A stretch of DNA of 64,000 nt, taken from the NCBI RefSeq assembly GCF_001640805.2, contig NC_066855.1:16695507-16759506 (forward strand), in the 5' to 3' direction. Positions 1 through 11,800 of this stretch are shown here, piece after piece. Origin of the DNA: Lates calcarifer (lineage: Eukaryota; Chordata; Actinopteri; Centropomidae). The number at the start of each line of letters is the position of its first letter. Position 1 is the first letter of the stretch. The position numbers were made by a program, and so were the translations under genes. The notes beneath the pieces are model-generated. The model ran no database searches. It saw only the letters and a program-made list of their open reading frames with translations, and was not told where the DNA came from.

Positions 1-422
1 GTAAAAGCTTAGCACAGGTTAAATTCTGGCAGTGGTATCTGGTAAAAACATGTTTGTACAAGTTTTGTAATGTGCTGCTCAAAGCTCAAACCAGATGCCA
101 AGATTTCTAGCAACAGACTTAATATATGCAGTCAGATATCCTGTAGCTATATAAATGCAGTAACATGGCAGAAATGACTGTGACCTTACTGTATCTTATT
201 AAATTCATCTGGATAAACTGGTGAGTCATAATGTTTTATCAATTAGTACTTTCTACTAACATTTTATGCATTACTTTCTGCAGAATAGATCTCAGAAGGC
301 AGAGCCATTTATATCACGTTACTGTATAGAATCACACAAACCGATCACATCTTGCCAAAGGTTTATAAAGTGTGGGATTTATTAAAGTGAAAACTCCTCA
401 AAGGTCTCATTGTTGTCTGTGA

Positions 423-626
<204 letters not shown>

Positions 627-655
627 TGATGTGTGTCGTGTTTTTCTTCTTACAG

Positions 656-682
656 ACACTGTCTAAAGAGGAGGAATCGTAG
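656..682 (+). CDS. tvp23b: tvp23b, terminal coding exon
   Basis: This short last exon reads TLSKEEES and then TAG at 680-682. It joins in frame to the exon at 442-563, after acceptor CTTCTTACAG at 646-655; the intron is only 92 bp. The acidic end is divergent from mammals, but the position and length of the tail fit TVP23B. The 3' UTR follows. Candidate poly(A) signals are AATAAA at 909-914 and 1388-1393, and the sequence does not decide between them. Confidence 0.8.
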   Translation, partial: TLSKEEES

Positions 683-1589
683 AGAGCAGCTCTGCGATTT
701 TAACACTTTTGCATTATTCTTAATGCTATAATATGTATTCTTTTAGCAAGTGGACACATAGAAAGAGATCTTTTTTGCAACACGAATCGAAAATAACAGA
801 CTTTTTTTTCTTTTGTAATGTAATGTGTGACTCCATCAGTCCCAATAGAGAGAATTTCCACAGAGAGGTCAGAGGTCTGGTAGCTGTTTTCCGTAACTGA
901 AGCTCAGCAATAAATCCTCACAGACTGTAACTGATCCTTTAGTGTAAATGCATGAGTGAAAAACAGGTGCAAGTGCTAGAAATGTTAAACTGACTGTAGT
1001 TTGATGTGTCATGTAGTCTCACAGCTTCCTCCGATATCTTATTTAGTTTATGTTTTCATCGCCTCTTAACTTTAATCCTTATAAAATTAAAATAACAAAA
1101 TAGTTTCTGAGAGGTATTGTACAAACTTTTTTGTTTGTATAATGGACAGGGTTTTAAAGTAACAGTGTAAAGTATTCCAGGGGATTTGTAAATATGTATG
1201 TAAAGAAACTATGTGCAACATCTTCTTTTGTGCAAATACATTTGTAACATTTTTCCGAACACTGTGGTAGTTTTTTTATTTATGAGAATAGTTATTACAC
1301 ACTGCACAACTTGTGAAATAATTATGATAATTATAAATCTGATATGTTTTCTTCTTTAAGTCCGAGATTTTTATTATGGACTGTACTAATAAAAAATTGG
1401 TATGGGGAAAAATAATCATATGAATAATACCATGAACTGAGATTTTGTTGCAGGTCATTTTGTTTCATAGCAGCAGTTTTATTGTAAAGTTTCTACAAAT
1501 TGATAGTTGACTGATAGAAAACTAATTATCAATTATTCAGATTTTTGGTAAAGTCATTTAGGTCATTTTTCTCTTTTTCTCCCAAGTAC

Positions 1590-1715
1590 TCTGTGGTTTT
1601 ATGTTTTTATTTATTGCTATTTTATTGACATTTCATTGACTAAGCAAGAAATTGGAAAAGTAATCAGCAGATTAATTGATAATGAAAATCATTTTTGGTT
1701 GCAGTGCTAAACATT
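1590..1715 (+). repeat. Dispersed teleost repeat (TTAATTGATAATGAAAAT type)
   Basis: The end reading AGATTAATTGATAATGAAAA then TGGTTGCAGTGCTAA matches a family I recall as abundant in percomorphs. Other copies in this window: about 15990-16265, 17820-17895, 35810-35950, 36120-36395 and 59330-59530, at various degrees of decay. Confidence 0.65.
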
Positions 1716-1764
1716 TCCATTTTCCAGAGTGTGTTTTTATTTTACAACAGATTTTTTCTGTTGT

Positions 1765-1935
1765 TTGGAAGAAATATTCAAATCTTTTACTGAAGTAATA
1801 CTACTAATAATACCTCGTGGTAGAGTTACTCCACTTTAAGTAAAAGTCATGCCTTCAAAATTTTACCTAAGTGGAATAAGATAGACAGCAAAAAATATCA
1901 AAAGTTAAAGTACTGATGCAGCAGAATGAACGTGT
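1765..1935. repeat. Dispersed teleost repeat (TTTAAGTAAAAGTC type), partial
   Basis: AAATATTCAAATCTTTTACT, then TTAAGTAAAAGTCATGCCTT and ATCAAAAGTTAAAGTACTGA follow in the order seen in the longer copy at 33170-33570. Class not assigned. Confidence 0.6.
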
Positions 1936-2310
1936 GAGAATGAGCTGGGTGAAAACACATTACATAATAACGAGCTGAGTTTATGCATTTTCTTTTATTA
2001 TTTAATTTTTTTCAATATTTGCTCATATGGTTATTTACTTCATGGGTTAATGTCACATTTATATATGTATTTAATATTCAACACTATGGGTTTTCATGTT
2101 TAACAGTGTGTGTTGGTCCTTCAGTTGACTACAGCGAACCCCAGCGGTTTTTTTGGGTCATTGCATGCACCCTCTCATGAGGGTACAGTTTTATTCTTAG
2201 TATTTTACAACCCTTTACGTGATGGCTACAGCCGTCACCAAGAGCACGCAACATAACCATGTAAAGGATAAATTAAAAAACTTAATCATTTGTATTTGCC
2301 ACAATAAACA

Positions 2311-2318
2311 TGACGTCA
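2311..2318. promoter_or_regulatory. Perfect CRE palindrome upstream of exoc7
   Basis: TGACGTCA is the full consensus site for CREB/ATF factors. It lies about 490 bp upstream of the exoc7 ATG, in the tvp23b-exoc7 gap. An 8-mer of this kind occurs by chance about once per 65 kb, and three copies are in this window (also 10692-10699 and 39532-39539), so promoter function is only suggested by location. Confidence 0.3.
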
Positions 2319-2805
2319 ATTTTGTTCCAGAAACACAGGATCACAAGGTGGATACGGAAAAGAAGCCTCGCCACTTTGAGCGCGTCAAGTTTACACACAT
2401 ACCGGCGTGCGTGCCTTCAAAATAAAGGCGTATCAATTTTTTTTTTTCACAGATAAAAAAAGTAGTAGCTAATTGCTGAGATGTGAAACCTAACATACTG
2501 GGGTGCATGTGATGTATATTCATTACAATGTAAAAATCTTGACTCTATTGGTAAGTGACGACTTAATATCTGCGTTGAGAACATTTGAGGTCTTGAATGA
2601 ATTATCACGACTTCCGACAGTAGCGTGTTTTACTTTGAAATTCTAACCGGAAGAGGATGTTCTGTATTGGATACTTTGTTCGAACTTGCCTTTAGCTATC
2701 ACCATTAGCATTTGGGCGTCGTTGCTGTTATTTCTATGATTTAAACGAGTAAATTGGTCGGTTTTAATTCACCGCTGACCGTCCTCGATAGGAATTACAC
2801 CCAGG

Positions 2806-2865
2806 ATGATTCCTACCGAGGATGCGTCCGCCAGGAAGCGGGAGATAGAGGAGAAACTGAAGCAG
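2806..2865 (+). CDS. exoc7: exoc7 exon 1 (residues 1-20)
   Basis: The initiator ATG at 2806-2808 has A at -3. The exon codes for MIPTEDASARKREIEEKLKQ, close to the mammalian Exo70 N-terminus, which begins a coiled coil. The donor is CAG/GTCAGA and the exon ends in phase 0. Confidence 0.93.
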
Positions 2866-5800
2866 GTCAGACATGGCTGCAGAGGAAGGAAGCATCCCAG
2901 CCAGCTGTGTTTTCTTACTGTTCATTAATTGTGCTTACATTCCTATATTGTTAATTACAGACAAATAAAATGCCATGTTCTCCCTACATTATGAGAGACG
3001 CGAGTCACAGCTTTTCTGTGTATTGTTACAGGAGCAGGAGACGCTGTCATTCATCAGAGAAAACCTGGAGAAGAGTGATCAGCTGACTAAGGGCATGGTA
3101 TGAATACAAAGCACACACAGACACACGAAGTCTGCTTCATCTTACATTTACTTAAAAAACACATCCACTTCATGAAGTCATAGCTGAAGAATCATTCAGT
3201 GTAGTATCAGGTGTATTGGGTTCAGGTCTGTAAACTGGCGTTATGTGGTTTGTAGTTTTCAGCATAAAATAAAGGTTTCACAAATCTGAACCAGGATTTT
3301 AACCAGGCCGTGAAGTCTATTTGCCAGTCTGATTGAGGCCATAGGTCATTTGGGTCTACATAATTTGAGTAATTGCAAATTTGTTATAAATTTGTGCCAC
3401 TGAAGAATGAGCTATGTCGGGTCCTCCATCTTGTGTCTAATTGATCAATTAAGTAACAGTCTGTAGAGTCTCTGAACCAGGTTTAAATTGTTTGAGCTAC
3501 AACTGGTGGGATGTGGTCTGGTTAGAAAAAAGACATGAAATCTGCAAGCAAAATATGATTTTATTTAATTTTGATTTAAATATCAGGCATGTCTGATAAA
3601 TACTGTCCAGGCTGTTAAACCTGAGGAAACAGATGTGAGATACCTGGAAGTGTCTCTCTGCATGTGTTCTGATGTGTTTGTCTTGTTGTGGAAGGTCTCC
3701 ATCCTGTCTTCGTTTGAGAGCCGCCTGATGCAGCTGGAGAACTCCATCATCCCCGTCCACAAACAGACAGAGAACCTGCAGCGGCTGCAGGAGAACGTGG
3801 ACAAAACTCTGTCCTGCATGGACCACGTCATCAGTTACTACCATGTGGCCAAAGACACCGACAGGATCATCAGAGAGGGGTGAGACTCTGACAGACTTGT
3901 CTGGCTGGTAGACTAACGATTGCCTTTTCAGAAATGGTGATGGATTTTGATTTCATACACTGCATTTTTTTTCCCCAGACCGACAGGCAGACTGGATGAG
4001 TATCTCGCCTGTATTGCCAAGATTCAGAAAGCTGTGGAATACTTTCAGGACAACAACCCTGACAGCCCTGAACTCAACACAGTGGTACAGTGTTAACTTT
4101 AAACATTTCAACTTAATGTTTAGTTTGTTTGTGTTTTTGTGTGATACCTTTACCAATAATAAGGATCTGAAAAGGTCTTCCACCACTGAAAGTCGCACAG
4201 TAACACAAACAAATGAACCAGTATTCTCATGTATTAGATTCTTTTTTTGTCATATTTTCCACCAGACATATATGCAGCATATGTCAGCTGATGTACACTC
4301 TGGTTTGAATGTAAAGGTTTTATGTGAGCAGGATAAGAACACAAAGAGTCAAAGAGTCCTTGAAAATAGACAAATGTTCCTCCTCTGCAGAAAGCACGTT
4401 TTGAGAAGGGTAAAGAGCTGCTGGAGGCTGAGTTCCGCAGCCTGCTGACCCGCTACAGTAAACCCGTTCCCCCCATCCTCATCCTGGACGCCATCAGTGT
4501 GGACGAGGAGCTGGAGGTGCAGGAGGAGGTGGTGCTCGAGCACCTGCCTGAAGCCGTGCTGCCAAGACATCATCTGCATCGCCGGCTGGCTGGTGGAATA
4601 CGGACGAAACCAGGGTACGACTTTATCCGTCAGCTGGTTGTAGTCTGTGCTGATGTGGTCTCTTTGCTGCTCCTTGACCAGATTTCTTTTTCCTTCTATT
4701 TCAGTTTCCTCCTTTAGTTTTTCTGTATTTCAGGCGTCACACAGAGAGAAGACTGAGGTTGTTAAGGTGGTCGAATCCGAGGCGTGAAATTTCAGTATTG
4801 AGTGTTTTTGTTCTATAATTAGACAGTGGCGATGAGATGCATAGCTGTACATTAATGTTACATATACTATAATCTCCCAGTCAGTCAATAGAGCACCAGC
4901 CTTACATGTGCAGAAAGATTCCATTGTAACAGGGTAGTTCTTCTCTGTAGCTTCAGGGTGTCTCAGTATTCGCTGAACTGAGGCCATGGTGAGAATGAAA
5001 CAGCTGAACGGTGTCCTAGGAACTCACACTTGGAGAAAAGGTCTGTGGCCAAGCTAGTGACACATTCACCAGAGTAGATGGATGGATTAAAGATGAAGAG
5101 ATAACATTTTTGGTGCTTCTCATGAATGACTGGAATTCTTCAGTCACATCCTGCTGCTGAATTTGATGCCTCAAGATAAATCTGAGGAATCATGAGGTGA
5201 TTAAAAAAGGTAGGACATAAAACTCTTTCAGGAAAAGGCCAAAACCAACAAATAATATATCTGTGTATCCAAAGCTGTACATGTCGTATTCCGTCGTGCT
5301 GCGAAATATTCAATGGAGCACTACATGTGGATTCATCCACTGCTGAAAATAGTTCCAACAAATGCACAGTCGAATTGAGTAACATTTGGTTAAAACTACA
5401 GTGTTTTGAAATGACTGAAATTTAAAAAGAGAAAAAAGAAAATATATGTTTGTGATCTTCAAACTGATGTATTGAACTTTTGTCTCCCCAGTAGTGTAAT
5501 TACTTTTCTTAGCATTCTCCAATGAGGTGAAGCCACTCCACTGGTACTCCGTGTTTGTCCTCGCTGTCGATTGCTCTCTGTTTTGGATTGTAATCCTCAC
5601 TCTGAATGCAGAGTTTCTTCTTCATCTGGAGTATCAGAAACTTGTCTTGGAGACTTGCTAGGTTTTCCACCATATTACTAGTTGCTGTAACATTGCCTGT
5701 CACCACAGTTACTCTCCTACTACAGGTGCACCAGTGCAGGAATGTTGCCACAGACCCGAGATTTAAAACTCTGGTATACTGTGAAGTACAGAGAGATTTA

Positions 5801-8800
5801 CGTGGCACTGCTAAGCTTAAACAGGCATATGTTGACATTTAAAGAAATATAGAAAAACACTGGTGATGAGCATTGTTATATTCCTCCTTTATACACTCTC
5901 CTTCTGTCTCCCCTGCAGATTTCATGAACGTCTACTTCCAGATCAGGTCCAACCAGCTGGATCGATCCATCAAAGGCCTCAAGGATCACTTCCGCAAGAA
6001 CAGCGCCTCCTCCGGGATCCTCTACTCGCCCGCTGTCCAAACCAAACGCAAGGATACGCCCACCAAAAAGGCTCCCAAGAGACCAGGTCAGCAACAGATA
6101 CGCCTTCTCAAACAAAATCCATTATCACTCCACTTCAGTCTGTAATCACACTCCGGTGCACAAGACCTCTTTAATAGATTAGCCTAACACACGAGCATGA
6201 TTCTGCATTATTAAATAATGGCACTCTTTCATCACACAACCCTCCACATCTTCATTACATTCACAGTCTGTTGATTAGGTTACCATCCAGCCACATTATT
6301 CTGTTTTAAGTATCCTCCACAGTCTCTCTGTAATAATTATCCTATTTGCTACCAGCCCACACTGTGTATCCCTGTGATTTTACAGTCCGCTCTAACTAAT
6401 CCTTCATCCTTTCCTCTCTCATAATCCCTGTGTTGTGATGACAGTCTACATCCCAGGTAAACACAAAGCTTTAGTGTGTGCCTCGTGCTTGCTGCTGTTC
6501 GTCAGATGCCACATTTCACGGCACATGAGAGACAGCATGAGTTTTTTGTTTTGTTTTTTTTCCCCCTCAGTAATGAGAAGTAAGAGTGTAAAAGTGGCAT
6601 TGGCAGAAGTTTATTTGTTCTCTAGAGAGATGTAGCAGGTTATTTTTAGCATCCACATAGGGCCTCTGGTTTCATGGTGTTGTGTGCTAGTGGGAACTGC
6701 AGCGATGGCGTGAGCAAACGACTGAAAAGGTAGAATTAATTAAAAATAATGAGCTGTGTGGGTTGTCCTTGTAACAGCCAAATCGGCTACTGATATCATC
6801 TCACTCTGAAACTTGCTCCATCTTTTTAAAAATGAGCAGATGCATCTCCTTTGTCTTCAGAGTCAGCGGTGAGTGGTGTGAATGGGCGTAATGTCAAAAT
6901 ATTTTCAAAATCCTATTCTTGTTCCTCTCACTTTTAAGGTTTCTATCAGAAACTAAATAAGTGGAATGATGCAGTGTTAATTTTATTGAGCTGGAATGCT
7001 CAGTGAGCTCAGAAAATACCTGAGAAGGACTATACAAAATAAATCATATATAATATCACTGTTATCTTGATTCATTGCCTGGCTCCAGTCAAATTAGTGT
7101 TTAATTTCTGAAGTGGCTTACACCAATCAGCCATAACATTATGACCACTGGTGGATGTCAGGGGCCTCCCCCAGCAGGATAATGTTCCCACCACACCATA
7201 AAAACTGCTCAGAAATAGAGCCAAAGCTGTTGACCTGGCCTCCAGACTCCCCAGATCCCAATCTGATTCAGTACCTGTGGGACCTGCCTAATATGCATAG
7301 GTCCCCCTCACACTGGCAAAACAGCTCTGACCTGTTGGGGCTTGGACATGGGATCTCTGAAGATCGCCTGTAGTGTCTGGCACCGGGACATTGGCAGCAG
7401 ATGGGGCCTCCATGGATCTGACTTGTTCTGGATCATCCCACAGATGCTGGGTCAGATCTGGGATCTTAGGAGTCTGGGGGCCAGGTCAACAGCTTTGGCT
7501 CTTTGTTCCTGGAGACATTTCTGAGCAGTTTTTATGGTGTGGTGGGAACATTATCCTGCTGGGGGAGGCCCCTGACATTGGGGAGTGTTGTGGTTTGTGA
7601 CAGTATTTAGGTGGGGGGTGGTATGTGACAAAGTAACGTCCAAATGAATGTCAGGACCAAAGGTTCCTCAGCAGAACATTGCGTCACTTCATCTACCAGT
7701 GGTCATAATGTTATATCTGATCGGTGTATGCATCCATTCCAGTTCCCTCACCTGCAAAATAATGATGATGTGATTTTTGAAAATAGATTGTGTGTCTATA
7801 AAGTCACGAGAGCAGCAGGAGATGCACTAGAGGAAGGACTGCATCACTCACCTTTAGTAACCTGTAGCTGGAACAGTTTGCTGGTTCAGTGAGTGCTGCT
7901 GGTGAGAAGTGCTTTTAACAAGGAGCAAATCATGAATTTATTGGAGTGTTTGTTGAGACTTTGATGAAGAGCTCCCGCTGCTGTGTTACGAGCAGTTCAC
8001 CAGCATGAAACTAAAGGCTGCAGAGTTTCCACAGTCTTTGTGTAAATTAGTCGATGTGTGTGCAGTGACAGGTTTGTAACAGAGTTGTGTTAGTATTGAT
8101 CAGAAGAGTCTGTAGCTAATGAACAGCTGATAATCTCGCTCCTCGCACTAATCTGTTTGCACTGTTTAAACGATGAAACAGGCTTTTTGTTGACAGTGTT
8201 GCTTGAATTTGAATGAACTCCATCGACATGCGCTCACAGCTTTGGTCTTGTTATTGCTTGTGCTGAAATGCTAGAACAACACAAATAATGATGTTCTTCC
8301 AGAGAGTTCAAGAAAATAGTTGAGGACAGATGAAGTGTGGTAGCTGCTGTAATAGATGAGAGAATTTTTTAGCTCCAGTCGTATTCTGTTAAAGCTCCAC
8401 TACTGAACTTATGTTTGTACTCATGATGATGAACCCAAGAATTCTCACCCAGCTCTAGTGTCACTTTTAACTCACTTACTCTGGTTTTGTGGCACTTTTA
8501 CTGTGTGCTTCAGTCTCAGCAGCTGTTCTGAGTGTAACCCACTGTACTCTTGTCTGCTCAGCACCAAACACAAAGTTAGAAGCCAGCTGGTAAAATGGAG
8601 CAAGCTCAATATGTGATTTCAGCAGTCTGCCTGTTACTGATTATCTATAAAATATCTGAATTATTATAACTGAGATATGCTAGTTACTGAATATATCTAT
8701 ATAATATATCTGATATTATTATAACTGAATATATTATAATATATATATAGAGAGAGAGAGAGAGAGATAGATGTATGTAAAACAGCATGTTGCACCTTTA

Positions 8801-11800
8801 ACAGTATTTTTGTGGTCTTACAGACGTCTGTTGTGTGTATGTTTGCTTGGGACATAATCTGGACAGAAAGTAGACATCTGTGGAATCACAGAAATACCTT
8901 TGAAGATACAAACTGCTGCTAGAAAACAATTACAAAATGACATTTAGATTTTTTCCAGTGACGTGGCCAAAAAATCCTATCATGAAATTCTCATATGAGT
9001 GGACATGAGTCTGATGCTAATGTTGCTCTGTGTTTTCTGCATGTGTAAAGAGAGGCAACTATTTGCTAACACTTAGGCCTTAAAGTCTCAACAGTAAGTC
9101 AGAGGTTTGTGTTTCTCAGCTTGTTGTGCAGTTATTCTGTTCCAAGTGTCAAACAAAACAAACACTAATCAATGAAGCAGCTTTAAGTGTGCAATATGTT
9201 CACTAACTCACTAACCAAGCTGAAATATTCTGTTTTTAATCCTGAGAATATGAATGTACTGTAGATGTTTGCCTGTTTAAACCATGTAACAAACTGTGAT
9301 GATAATATTAGTGACATTAATTCTGGATATGACTGTTAACTGTATGAATTGTGATGGCTGTTTTATGTTTATCACTGACCTAACCAGTTTATTCTGCTCT
9401 TACATTACCCAGGGCACTGTGTGTTTCAGCACATGTGCCCCAGTGTAGCTGTAGTCTGCTCTGTCTCTCACCTGGTCTCCCTGTTGTGTAGCTGTGGTGC
9501 TAGGCGGTGCCCCCACCCTCCTCCATAGATATAAACCTCTGCTGGCTGTCTCGGTGGTGGAGGGATGTGGTGTCTATGTTTCATCACTCACTTCCTAGCT
9601 CTCCCTTTTCCTCTTCTCTCTTTCATCTTCTGTTTCTTGGCTGTCTGGACCTCGCTGACTCTCCCCCTCCCCCCTCACTACTCCTCCTCTTCTGGACTCT
9701 GTCTCTGTGTTTATGGGACCAGGGACCATTCGCAAGGCTCAGAACCTTCTGAAACAGTACTCACAGCATGGGCTGGATGGGAAAAAGGGGGGCTCTAACC
9801 TCACTCCTTTGGAAGGTAACGCACCTCTGTCTTCTCTTCGGTGTCTGTTTCTCTCTCCTCGCTGACAGTGTACTGGTGTTACTTGTGTTGTGCTTCACTG
9901 TTGTTCAGTTAGAGCAACAGGCAAAGTGAAACCTCCCAACAACAGTCACAACAGCTTTTAGACACTGCAGGTTCTTATTAAAACTTCAGTTATATTGAAT
10001 AAGGCCAGATCTACCTCTCAGTAGATTCATCCACTGTTAAACAAGTATTTCAACAATGTGCTAATCATTTCTGGATCTGCTCTGTCATTTTCTCTCTGTG
10101 GATAAATATACAGTAAATAATATACAGTTTTTATGACAGCAAGATTAGGTATTCCCAGCAGAGCTTAAAAAAGCACTGGAGAAAGTATTTCCATTATATT
10201 TAACAAAGACAATAGACATCAGTTTTTAGAGTAAATACCCCAGAATCAAAAAGCAGTGGTTAAAAATCCATCATTTATACTGGATGTCACTTGAAGGAAA
10301 AATCTTTTTGCAGCACTCATTAAAAATACAACACAACTGCAGTATAATAAATACAGACATAAACTGAGTCTGCAACAAAAGAATGTGAACAACTGTGCTA
10401 GCATTATTATTCTGCAACTGGAATAAAATAAGAAAGCCTTCATTTTAGTATGTTATAATCAAGATTATCACACAAATATATTTTTGATTAATTGTCTAGT
10501 CCCCATTTAAATTTCCAGTCCAAGGTGATGTCTTTGTGTCGCTGAGTTTAAACTGATTGTATCTTGTGCTTTACCCGTTAGCATGTGGATGACACAAAGT
10601 CTTGCTGTTCCACTGATTGGCAGCTGGTGGCGGTAATGTAGTAACGTACCAGCAAAGGCACCAAAGAAGAAAACAGCAAGTCAGCAAACACTGACGTCAA
10701 CATCAGATCATTCTCCAAATTAGACCTGAAAATGTTTTTAAGAGGAAGAAAGTGCATTTGACACATTTGTTAAGCTTCAAGGATACAGACAGGAATATCC
10801 TTTTGGAGGTTTGAAATGTAAGAAAATTGAGCTGACCGGGCTTGTTACAAGGAATTCAGTAGACCAGTGTCAGAGTGTGTGAGGAGGGAATTTATCTGGA
10901 AGAACTGTGGTGAATTAAAAGCTGTTGTGATGTTTTTGTTGAAGCAGGTTTCTGTCTTGTAGTTGTAACACACACTGACTAACTTTAGATTCGAGTCACA
11001 CGCACAAAACAAACCTCTCTGGGGGCTTCAGCCTCCCCCCAGCTGACCTCAGTGGGTGTGCCCTGCTTCCTCCCCTCCTCCCCTCTTCTGGTGCTTGGTG
11101 GTGGTTGGTGCAGCTGTTCCAGGTTCAGGTTTGTCCCCCCTTCCCTCTGGTCTAGTCACGACCCCGGTGGTTTGACTAGACCTGTTTCCCTGTTGCCCCA
11201 CCCCACCCACCAGGTTACGATCATGACCTGCGGGTCAAACACCACTCTGATGCCCTGACCGAGAAGCATGGGGCCACCACAGGTGAGTGACGGGCACGTG
11301 TGGGACAGAGAAGGAACATTACCCAAAACAAGGCTGATAAGAAAGGTGTCATTTTATATAAAAGTCTCACCTGCTGCAGCTTTAACACGTCTCATTCCCT
11401 TTATAGTCACAGCCTGCAGCATAACACATAGTCTGGAGATTAATACCCTCATGTGAATACATACACTGACTCAGTAACTGCTTTTTAGCTGCCAGCCACA
11501 GCACCAGAACTCATGTCTTATGTCAGAATCCTTTGGTTCTGTGGCTGACTCGATGTTTCCTCGTGTACCTCTCAGGGAAGGACGATGTCCTGGACATCGA
11601 GATCGACTCCTACATCCACTGTATCAGTGCCTTTGTCAAACTGGCTCAAAGCGAGTACGCACTCCTGACAGAAATCATCCCGGAGCACCATCAGAAGAAG
11701 ACGTTTGACTCCCTCATTCAGGTCAGATACTCGCCATCAAGTGACGCTAGAGCCCGAGGTTTCCAGTGTTCCCAAGTCTGACTTGTTGAAAAGAGTTGAT

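Larger units (their letters stand above)
683..2805 (+). other. tvp23b 3' UTR and tvp23b-exoc7 intergenic DNA
   Basis: No gene is visible here. The stretch holds the tvp23b 3' UTR, two dispersed teleost repeats (about 1590-1715 and 1765-1935), and the upstream region of exoc7. A perfect palindromic CRE, TGACGTCA, lies at 2311-2318, about 490 bp before the exoc7 start codon. A small CpG-richer patch is at 2375-2410. I see no TATA box next to the exoc7 start, which fits a housekeeping-type promoter. The short ORFs here look random. Confidence 0.6.
6087..9722 (+). other. exoc7 intron 6
   Basis: This 3.6-kb intron holds the microexon candidate (6445-6456), a palindromic Tc1-type derivative (7121-7726), and an AT-rich near-duplicate block ending in a GA microsatellite (8640-8770). 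A long pyrimidine tract (about 9590-9690) lies before exon 7. I see no other gene. Confidence 0.7.

Noticed and set aside
3497..3844. Minus-strand ORFs of 115 and 82 codons
   Set aside because: They are antisense shadows of exoc7 exon 3, which explains the open frame.
3996..4448. 150-codon plus-strand ORF spanning exoc7 exons 4 and 5
   Set aside because: It is out of frame with exoc7 and reads through an intron; the conserved exons account for the region.
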